Part shown: one piece after another, positions 6,819 to 12,572 of the stretch
How the letters are laid out: every line of letters starts with the position of its first letter
How positions within the stretch are numbered: position 1 is the stretch's first letter
Assembly (NCBI GenBank): GCA_012839145.1
Contig: DUNY01000212.1
Location: 1-12,572, forward strand
Reading direction: 5' to 3'
Origin: Thermoanaerobacterales bacterium
GTDB taxonomy: Bacteria; Bacillota; Thermosediminibacteria; Thermosediminibacterales; Tepidanaerobacteraceae
Length of the DNA: 12,572 nucleotides
The notes under the pieces: generated by a model
What the model saw: the letters and a program-made list of their open reading frames with translations, nothing else
Told to the model about the DNA's origin: nothing
The model's database searches: none
Position numbers and translations under genes: made by a program

Positions 6819-8150
6819 ATGTGTCGCAGGCCCTTTATCCTATTTTTATGTGCAATGTTTGTTGTAACAACATTTCTGCCTGGTTTACTTACAGGATGCC
6901 ATAATGGAAAGAAAAAAACAAAAGAAGGCTCCGAGGAAACATGGCAAGGTGTCATAACTGTTTGGGATTTTCCTCGATGGCCTGATAAAAACGGTAATCG
7001 CTTTGGGTGGATTGAAAAGAAAATAAAGGAGTTTGAGGAGGCACACCCGGGAGTATTTGTACATCTTAGACCCTTGAAGTGGGAATATGGACTTATCGAA
7101 CTTAGAGCCGCCGCAGCTGCGGGTACTTATCCCGATATAGCACCGGTGGCTTCTGGTTATGATTTTATTTATGAAGGCTATTTAGAGCCAGTAGATGAGT
7201 ACTTTAGCCCTAATGAACTCGAAAGATACGAATCAAGAGCAATAGACGCGGTTACTTACCGAGGTCGTATTTATGGATTTCCTTGGTTCATGACCACATA
7301 CGGGCTTTTTATAAACAAGGAAATATTCAAAGCTAAAAACGTAACAATACCTAAAAGCGGTTCATGGGCTTATGATGAGTTTGTTTCCGCGTTGCAAAAG
7401 GTGACTCATGATAGCAGCAAGAGTGAAAAAATCGATCATTATGGTTTTAACCTATATTTATCCCCCGGCAGCTATCAAGTTTGGGGATTTCTTACAATGG
7501 ATGGAGCAAAAATATTTGACGAACAAGACAATTTTGTATTAAATTCCCAGGAAGGAATTTCAGCTTTGACAAAATTAACAGACCTTGAAGCAAAATATAA
7601 AGTAGTACCGACAAAGGAGTTTGGGGTTCTGGAAGAAACCAAGGTATGGGGAGATTTTTGTGAAAAACAAAAAATTGCCGTATATCCAGCTGGCCCGTGG
7701 GCTATAAAAATATTAAACGACAGGTATAAAACAGGAAAAGGATTTGAATTTGATTTAATGCCCTATCCAAAAGGTGAAGGCATTCCCTCGGCAATAGCAC
7801 TGGTATCGGGATATGCAATTTTTAAGCAGAAGGATGAGAAGAAAAAAGCTCTTTGTGCTGAGTTCTTAAAATACATCACTTCAGAAAATGAGCAGCAAGC
7901 GTTAGCTGAATACGGTGTATTTTCCGTTTATACCCAGGTTCTTGAAGAAATCCAAGACAATCCATTAATCGGAAAGATGAAAGATATCCTTGACACTGCA
8001 GAAATCCTGCCAAAAGTTAAAAACTGGAACAAACATGATGAAGCAATAACTGCTCAAATCCGTCTGGCATTATTATCTCAAAAATCACCTTCTCAAGCGT
8101 TGAAAGATGCAGCAAAAGCGGTAGAGGCAATACAAAAAGGAGCCCCTTGA
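6819..8150 (+). CDS. ABC transporter substrate-binding lipoprotein, sugar type (family 1)
   Basis: The 443-residue protein has a lipoprotein signal: a basic start, a hydrophobic stretch at 6-24 and lipobox L-T-G-C with Cys27, then a charged linker (30-42). The mature part begins with a strand VITVWDFPRW and continues with the pattern of family-1 solute-binding proteins: 'IKEFEEAHPGV', 'GTYPDIAPV' and 'YRGRIYGFPWF..TYGLFINKEIF'. Such proteins bind sugars or oligosaccharides outside the cell and deliver them to membrane permeases. The ligand cannot be read from the sequence. A strong ribosome site, GGAGGAGGAG, lies 6 bases before the ATG. No permease or ATPase gene is nearby: upstream is dat, downstream a small YtfJ-like gene. 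It is thus an orphan that must borrow permeases or act as a sensor. The gene looks intact. Confidence 0.9.
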   Translation: MCRRPFILFLCAMFVVTTFLPGLLTGCHNGKKKTKEGSEETWQGVITVWDFPRWPDKNGNRFGWIEKKIKEFEEAHPGVFVHLRPLKWEYGLIELRAAAAAGTYPDIAPVASGYDFIYEGYLEPVDEYFSPNELERYESRAIDAVTYRGRIYGFPWFMTTYGLFINKEIFKAKNVTIPKSGSWAYDEFVSALQKVTHDSSKSEKIDHYGFNLYLSPGSYQVWGFLTMDGAKIFDEQDNFVLNSQEGISALTKLTDLEAKYKVVPTKEFGVLEETKVWGDFCEKQKIAVYPAGPWAIKILNDRYKTGKGFEFDLMPYPKGEGIPSAIALVSGYAIFKQKDEKKKALCAEFLKYITSENEQQALAEYGVFSVYTQVLEEIQDNPLIGKMKDILDTAEILPKVKNWNKHDEAITAQIRLALLSQKSPSQALKDAAKAVEAIQKGAP

Positions 8151-8251
8151 CCACAAAGATTTATATAACTTGGAATAAGTAAAATAAAAAGGTAAAAAAT
8201 AACACCAGCAAGAACAACTTTAAGTATAAGGATAAACGAGGGTGCTTATAC

Positions 8252-8512
8252 ATGGGTTTTAAAAATTGTAACTTATATGATAAAATAATTTTAGGCAAAC
8301 CAAAGACTATAAAAGATCTAACATTTATACCCATATTGGATATTACATTTGAAGGTTATAACAAATTCGGTTATTTTTTTGGCGGCAGTATATCACCTAA
8401 AGCTTTTATTGTAATAGACAGCGTTGGAGTTGTCAGTTTTTACAATCTTACAGATGATATATCCCCATCGGATTTGTTGAATAGTACCACATTAACAGCT
8501 GAAGAAGAATAA
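8252..8512 (+). CDS. Small YtfJ/GerW-like protein, possible sporulation role
   Basis: This gene of 86 residues has a good ribosome site (GAGGGTG at 8239-8244, 7 bases before the ATG). Its core, about residues 11-66, follows the pattern of the spore protein YtfJ/GerW: 'KIILGKP' for the family's 'T.IGDPV', 'LTFIPILDITFEGY' for 'VIIPVSKVSFGF', then 'FFGGSISPKAFIVID' for 'GGGSGGGVSISPIAFLVV'. YtfJ of Bacillus subtilis is about 150 residues and contributes to germination of mutant spores. This protein is much shorter, lacking most of the N-terminal helix and the glycine-rich middle. It has no signal peptide or membrane segment. It stands alone, 101 bases after the binding protein and 109 before murB; I found no convincing sporulation sigma-factor promoter upstream. 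The family link is by eye and needs a profile search; coding status is likely. Confidence 0.6.
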   Translation: MGFKNCNLYDKIILGKPKTIKDLTFIPILDITFEGYNKFGYFFGGSISPKAFIVIDSVGVVSFYNLTDDISPSDLLNSTTLTAEEE

Positions 8513-8610
8513 TTATATAGTGTAAATTTGGCAGTATAAAGAAGGAATCAAGACTGTTTTATAGAACTAAGCTATGTTAGAGAAAAAAGGGAATTATTGG
8601 TACAGAAGAA

Positions 8611-8618
8611 GGGAAGGT
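8611..8618 (+). promoter_or_regulatory. Ribosome site that decides the murB start
   Basis: GGGAAGGT ends 3 bases before the ATG at 8622. An in-frame ATG at 8574 has no ribosome site and would add 16 residues not expected in MurB. The later ATG gives 303 residues, the usual family length. Confidence 0.7.
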
Positions 8619-8621
8619 AAC

Positions 8622-9533
8622 ATGGATTTTACAAAAATATATACAAGCATGAAGGAGTTCTTACAAGAAAATCAAATAAAAACTAATGAGCCTATGAAAA
8701 AACATACGTCCTTTCGTATAGGAGGACCAGCGGAAATAATGGTTTTCCCCACAAATCCGGAAGAAATTTGTAGCATAATCAAAATATGTAAACAAGATAA
8801 TATTCCCTTTTTTGTTATGGGTAATGGAACAAATCTATTGGTAAAAGATAAGGGTATCAAAGGTGTCGTTTTGAAATTGGCTCAAAATTATAATGATGCC
8901 CAGGTAGATAAGAATATCATAAAATGCAAGGCTGGCATGTCATTGTCTACAGCAGCTAAAATAGCTTTGGACAATAGTCTTAGTGGCCTGGAATTTGCAA
9001 ACGGTATACCGGGAACCATTGGTGGTGCTGTGGTAATGAATGCAGGGGCTTATGGCGGCGAAATGTCCGATGTGGTAAAAAAAGTTACGGTAATGGATAT
9101 GAATGGAAATTTAATTAAAATGCAAAAACAAGAGCTTGACTACTCTTATCGCAGATGTATTCTTCAAAAGGTCGACAGAATTTTGCTGGAAGTTGAAATG
9201 GAGCTTGTGCCGGGAAATTATGAAGACATACAAAGAAAAATGGAGGATTTATTGGCTCGCCGCAGGGACAAACAACCACTTAATCTACCTAGTGCCGGCA
9301 GTGCCTTCAAAAGGCCTCCGGGCAATTACGCCGGTGCCTTGATAGAAAAAGCGGGTCTTAAGGGTTTTAGACTTGGCGGCGCCATGGTATCTGATAAACA
9401 TGCAGGTTTTATAGTAAATGTGGGTAATGCAACATTTGAGGATGTAACAAATCTTATCAATCACATAAAGAAAGAGGTCAAAGAGAGATTTGACGTAAAT
9501 CTTGAATCTGAAATAAAAATTATAGGTGATTAA
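8622..9533 (+). CDS. murB: UDP-N-acetylenolpyruvoylglucosamine reductase
   Basis: MurB uses FAD and NADPH to reduce the enolpyruvyl group and so makes UDP-N-acetylmuramate, an early cytoplasmic step of peptidoglycan synthesis. The 303-residue product is complete. The FAD-binding part shows HTSFRIGGPAEI at 28-39, GNGTNLLVKDKG at 67-78 and GLEFANGIPGTIGGAVVMNAGAYGGE at 122-147. The catalytic arginine is R177 in SYRRC; the proton-donating serine is S227 in PSAGSAFKRP; the C-terminal glutamate is E297 in LESEIKIIG. The 'SAGSAFKRP' loop is that of type II MurB, common in Firmicutes. The hyuA-like gene follows after 19 bases and is probably co-transcribed. In other Firmicutes murB neighbours hprK, PHP and rapZ genes; here several extra genes lie between. 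Confidence 0.96.
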   Translation: MDFTKIYTSMKEFLQENQIKTNEPMKKHTSFRIGGPAEIMVFPTNPEEICSIIKICKQDNIPFFVMGNGTNLLVKDKGIKGVVLKLAQNYNDAQVDKNIIKCKAGMSLSTAAKIALDNSLSGLEFANGIPGTIGGAVVMNAGAYGGEMSDVVKKVTVMDMNGNLIKMQKQELDYSYRRCILQKVDRILLEVEMELVPGNYEDIQRKMEDLLARRRDKQPLNLPSAGSAFKRPPGNYAGALIEKAGLKGFRLGGAMVSDKHAGFIVNVGNATFEDVTNLINHIKKEVKERFDVNLESEIKIIGD

Positions 9534-9535
9534 TT

Positions 9536-9544
9536 AAAGGAGGA
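9536..9544 (+). promoter_or_regulatory. Strong ribosome site for a TTG start
   Basis: AAAGGAGGA ends 8 bases before the TTG at 9553. The first codons after the TTG give 'MIVGLDMGGT', the expected N-terminal phosphate-binding strand of the family, so the unusual start codon is well supported. Confidence 0.75.
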
Positions 9545-9552
9545 AGAAAAAA

Positions 9553-11232
9553 TTGATTGTAGGGCTGGATATGGGGGGAACTCACGTTGATGCCGTTCTC
9601 ATTCATCAAGGTGAGATTATCGAAGCAATCAAAAGCCCCACCGATCGCAGCGATCTATTAAAATCCGTTTGGGGAGCCTTAAAATCGCTGCTTTCAGGAC
9701 AAGATCCCTCACAAATACAAAGGATAATTTTAAGTACCACTATTTCTGCCAATGCTATTGTAGAACGAAAAACTGACCCTGTAGGAATGATAATTGAATG
9801 CGGACCCGGTCTTCAAAAAGACTTTCTATGCTGTGGCCGTGAAAATATATTTATATCAGGATATATAGATCATCGAGGCAGAGAAATTAGCCCGATAAAT
9901 CTACAAGAAATTGAGCAGGCTGTAAAAACTTTTAAGCACAAAAATATCCAAGCAGTAGCAATAACAGGAAAGTTTTCCGTACGTAATGCAGAACATGAGA
10001 TAAAAATAAATGAAATGTTACAAGATGGGTTTTTTCCCATAACCTTAGGTCACACTCTATCAGGCAAATTAAACTTTCCTCGTAGGGTTTTCACTTCATT
10101 TTACAATTCAGCAGTCTTTTCAACTTTTCATAAGTTCAGCGGAAGCATTTACAAAGCTCTTCAAAGAGAGAAAATAAATGCCCCGATTTATGTTTTAAAA
10201 GCTGATGGAGGCACTATGAGCCTAAAAGCTGGGGAGAAATATCCGGTAAATACCATTCTGTCTGGCCCGGCAGCCAGTGTAATGGGTGGACAAGCTTTTC
10301 TTCAAACTACAGAAGACGCAGTGTTTCTTGACATCGGCGGAACCACTACCGACATTTCATTTCTAGCCGATGGAATCCCATTGTTTGAGCCACTGGGAAT
10401 AAAAATCGGAACATTCCCAACACTCGTCAGGGCTCTTTATAGTGTGTCTATTGGTGTTGGAGGAGATAGTAGAGTTTCAGTAAAGAACCAAAGACTTTTA
10501 ATAGGCCCTGAGAGGCAAGGACCGCCCCAGGCCTTGGGTGGGGTATGCCCCACACCAACAGATGCTATGATAGTATTAGGATTAATTGATCTTGGTGATA
10601 AACATAAAGCTATTTCAGCCATGAAAAAAATAGGCGAGCCGCTGAAACTGAACCCGGTAGATGCAGCGAATGCTATCTTGGAAACGATGGTTGATATGAT
10701 AAAAGATAAGGTGGAAAAATTACTGGATGAAATAAACTCTCATCCGGTATATACAATTAAAGAGTTACTTTACGGCAAAAAAATAAAACCTAAGTTCATA
10801 CAAGCCATAGGTGGGCCTGCCAAAGCTATGTCCCCTATCCTTGCAAAAAAGTTTGACATACCCTGTAGATATCCTAAAGTTTACGAAGCAGCCAATGCGG
10901 TGGGGGCTGCATTAGCTAGAACTACGGCAGAAATTACAATGTTTGTAGATACCGCCCAAAAAACTCTTTCAGTGCCGGAAATGGGCTTATATGAAAAAGT
11001 AAGCCAAAGATACAGTTTGGAAGAAGCAAAAATAAGGGCTTTGGACTTGATAAAAAGGCAATCTATGTTGTTAGGGGCAAAAGAGGACGAGATTTGTGCC
11101 GAGATAATAGAAGAAAATAGTTTTAATATGGTTCGGGGCTTCTATACGAGCGGCAAAAACATACGAATCAGAGCACAAACAAAACCCGGATTAATATATC
11201 AATTACGGAGTGATCAAAATGTTAGCGGCTAA
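9553..11232 (+). CDS. Hydantoinase/oxoprolinase family protein (HyuA type)
   Basis: This 559-residue cytoplasmic protein has the ASKHA ATPase fold of HyuA-type hydantoinases and 5-oxoprolinases, which use ATP to open cyclic amides. The N-terminal loop is GLDMGGTHVDAV at 4-15; later come KADGGTM near 216-222, LSGPAASV at 236-243, LDIGGTTTDIS at 259-269, SIGVGGDS at 299-306, CPTPTDA at 332-338, AIGGPAKAMSP at 418-428 and NAVGAA at 448-453. It is shorter than classical HyuA (roughly 680-700 residues), and no partner HyuB gene is in the window, so the substrate is open; it could also be one of the related acetone/acetophenone-carboxylase-like subunits. Residue 11 is His where Phe or Asn is more usual. 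murB ends 19 bases upstream, and the end overlaps the deacetylase-like gene by 14 bases, implying translational coupling. Confidence 0.88.
   Translation: MIVGLDMGGTHVDAVLIHQGEIIEAIKSPTDRSDLLKSVWGALKSLLSGQDPSQIQRIILSTTISANAIVERKTDPVGMIIECGPGLQKDFLCCGRENIFISGYIDHRGREISPINLQEIEQAVKTFKHKNIQAVAITGKFSVRNAEHEIKINEMLQDGFFPITLGHTLSGKLNFPRRVFTSFYNSAVFSTFHKFSGSIYKALQREKINAPIYVLKADGGTMSLKAGEKYPVNTILSGPAASVMGGQAFLQTTEDAVFLDIGGTTTDISFLADGIPLFEPLGIKIGTFPTLVRALYSVSIGVGGDSRVSVKNQRLLIGPERQGPPQALGGVCPTPTDAMIVLGLIDLGDKHKAISAMKKIGEPLKLNPVDAANAILETMVDMIKDKVEKLLDEINSHPVYTIKELLYGKKIKPKFIQAIGGPAKAMSPILAKKFDIPCRYPKVYEAANAVGAALARTTAEITMFVDTAQKTLSVPEMGLYEKVSQRYSLEEAKIRALDLIKRQSMLLGAKEDEICAEIIEENSFNMVRGFYTSGKNIRIRAQTKPGLIYQLRSDQNVSG
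11207..11212 (+). promoter_or_regulatory. Ribosome site that decides the deacetylase-like gene start
   Basis: GGAGTG lies inside the end of the hyuA-like gene and 6 bases before the ATG at 11219. The in-frame GTG at 11210 is part of this site and so unlikely as the start. Confidence 0.65.
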
Positions 11233-12550
11233 GAATCGGCTGGGTTTAGTTTTGTTTCCTGCTTTTGATTGGGCGATCAGTCCTTCGCATCCTGAGCGTG
11301 AAGAGAGGTTACTTTACACTCAAGATCAGCTGTTTGAAGAGGGCATCATGGATATAGAAAATATTATTTTTTATAATCCTGAGATAGCCTTAAAAAAAGA
11401 TGTACAAAGGGTACACTTTTGCGTTCCTGATGTGGAGCAAAGAGTTACAAGATCTCATCTTATTTCTGCCGGCGGAGCTATAAAGGCAGCACATAAGGTA
11501 ATGGAAAAAGAAGTTGAAAAAGCTTTTGCTCTTATTCGACCGCCTGGTCATCATGCTCAGAGAGTTGTATATGGTGATCGAGGATTTTGCATTATCAATA
11601 TAGAAGCGGTGATGCTGGAAAACCTCAGAGCAAAATACGGTCATTGCCGCGCGGCTATAATTGATACAGACTGTCATCACGGGGACGGTACCCAGGATGT
11701 GTTTTGGAATGACAGAGATACTCTTTTTATTTCTTTCCATCAAGACGGCAGAACCCTCTACCCGGGTACGGGTTTTTTGGATGAATTCGGTGGACCTGGT
11801 GCTTTAGGATACAATATAAATATCCCATTGCCGCCCGGGACCGGTGACGAAGGTTTTTTATATGTAATTGAAAACCTTGTAATGCCCATATTAAGCGAGT
11901 ATAAACCCGATTTGGTCATAAATTCAGCCGGCCAGGACAATCACTATACAGACCCCCTTACTAACATGAAGTTTACCGCTCGTGGTTATGCCGAATTAAA
12001 CCACAGGCTTAATCCCGACATAGCTGTTTTGGAGGGAGGATATTCAATAGAAGGGGCTTTGCCTTACATAAATCTTGGAATAATTCTGGCCATGGCGGGA
12101 CTGGACTATTCATATATCCGCGAGCCAGATTACAACTTAGAAAAATTAAGACAGCCACAAAGCATTTCTGACTACATCAAAGAGCTTTGTGAAAACATAT
12201 ATACCCGTTGGAAACAAAGGGATACAATATCTCAAGAGCTATTGAAAGGAAAGGATTATATCACAAGGCAAAGACATGTATACTATGATACAGACAGTAT
12301 CATGGAAAATCAAACCCAAAGATTTAAAGTATGCTCTAAATGCTCCGGTGTAAATACAATTGAGTCAAGTAGTGACAGAGGCATCCCTATTTTTGCCGTG
12401 ACCATACCTCGTGACGCATGCTCCTCATGTGTAGATAATGGCTATAAAATTTATAAGGATGCCGATATACAAAAATATTATAGAGTATACCTACAGGATC
12501 GCACAAATGATACTTACCTAACAAAAGGTGTCAGGCGCTTAACTTATTAA
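11219..12550 (+). CDS. Histone-deacetylase-superfamily zinc amidohydrolase with Cys4 C-terminal extension
   Basis: From the ATG at 11219 the product has 443 residues. Residues about 5-295 form an arginase/deacetylase-type domain, which removes acyl groups from lysine, polyamines or similar amines using zinc. Catalytic features are complete: RPPGHHA at 107-113 (H111/H112), DTDCHHGDGTQ at 149-159 with zinc ligands D151 and H153, the third ligand D240 in SAGQDNHYTDPL, and LEGGYS at 271-276 with Tyr275. Bacterial relatives include acetylpolyamine amidohydrolases and AcuC, usually about 340-380 residues. The rest, about 300-443, is extra: a helical linker, then C372-x2-C375 and C401-x2-C404, a likely zinc ribbon. 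No signal peptide is seen. It overlaps the hyuA-like gene by 14 bases, so the two are probably made together. Substrate unknown. Confidence 0.88.
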   Translation: MLAAKNRLGLVLFPAFDWAISPSHPEREERLLYTQDQLFEEGIMDIENIIFYNPEIALKKDVQRVHFCVPDVEQRVTRSHLISAGGAIKAAHKVMEKEVEKAFALIRPPGHHAQRVVYGDRGFCIINIEAVMLENLRAKYGHCRAAIIDTDCHHGDGTQDVFWNDRDTLFISFHQDGRTLYPGTGFLDEFGGPGALGYNINIPLPPGTGDEGFLYVIENLVMPILSEYKPDLVINSAGQDNHYTDPLTNMKFTARGYAELNHRLNPDIAVLEGGYSIEGALPYINLGIILAMAGLDYSYIREPDYNLEKLRQPQSISDYIKELCENIYTRWKQRDTISQELLKGKDYITRQRHVYYDTDSIMENQTQRFKVCSKCSGVNTIESSSDRGIPIFAVTIPRDACSSCVDNGYKIYKDADIQKYYRVYLQDRTNDTYLTKGVRRLTY

Positions 12551-12572
12551 GTATAGGAAAATTATAAGTTTA

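Noticed and set aside
10538..10553. GC-rich hairpin (GTGGGG-TATG-CCCCAC) inside the hyuA-like gene
   Set aside because: No T-run follows and the bases encode the conserved 'GGVCPTPTD' region, so coding constraint explains it.
11390..11743. A leftward 117-codon open frame inside the deacetylase-like gene
   Set aside because: It covers the strongest catalytic motifs of the sense gene and has no start signal; a shadow frame.
12537..12550. Small inverted repeat CTTAA-CTTA-TTAAG at the end of the deacetylase-like gene
   Set aside because: Five AT-rich pairs and no T-run after it; too weak for a terminator.

Overview
The window reads as chromosome of an AT-rich, Gram-positive, probably endospore-forming anaerobe of the Clostridia, perhaps near the Thermoanaerobacterales. 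This rests on HPr kinase/phosphorylase, a bifunctional phosphoglucose/phosphomannose isomerase, a DUF3006 + metallo-beta-lactamase pair, strong AGGAGG ribosome sites with some TTG starts, lipoprotein-type secretion signals and a small protein resembling the spore protein YtfJ/GerW. The genus is inference. I see no rRNA, tRNA, CRISPR array, insertion sequence or phage gene, and no gap above 300 bases.

Left end (1-2947): a multi-spanning membrane protein of unrecognised family with a large C-terminal soluble part runs rightward. It meets, tail to tail with 11 bases of overlap, a leftward two-gene unit: a lipoprotein metallo-beta-lactamase hydrolase of the ComEC/Rec2-like type, then a small DUF3006 protein. 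A good intrinsic terminator for the rightward gene lies inside the antisense DUF3006 gene.

Divergent gap (2948-3094): a clear extended -10 promoter fires rightward and a weaker candidate leftward. Two identical 10-bp repeats lie exactly 40 bp apart.

Central run (3095-6741): hprK, phosphoglucose/phosphomannose isomerase, a PHP-domain phosphatase of the YcdX type and D-amino-acid aminotransferase are spaced 18-25 bases apart, each with a ribosome site, and look like one operon. It joins carbon-catabolite control, hexose-phosphate interconversion and D-amino-acid supply for the wall.

Right part (6742-12572): a sugar-type ABC substrate-binding lipoprotein without permeases, the YtfJ-like small protein, murB, a hydantoinase/oxoprolinase-family (HyuA-type) protein, and a histone-deacetylase-superfamily amidohydrolase with an extra four-cysteine C-terminal region. 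murB, hyuA-like and deacetylase genes are 19 bases apart and 14 bases overlapping, so they are probably co-expressed. The gaps 6742-6818, 8151-8251 and 8513-8621 contain ribosome sites and one tentative promoter but no convincing terminator.

In many Firmicutes murB, hprK and a PHP gene lie close to rapZ-yvcK-whiA. Here that neighbourhood seems expanded by accessory genes. The best candidate for something undescribed is the overlapping HyuA-type/deacetylase-type pair: one probable ATP-dependent cyclic-amide enzyme and one zinc amidohydrolase, made together, substrate unknown.
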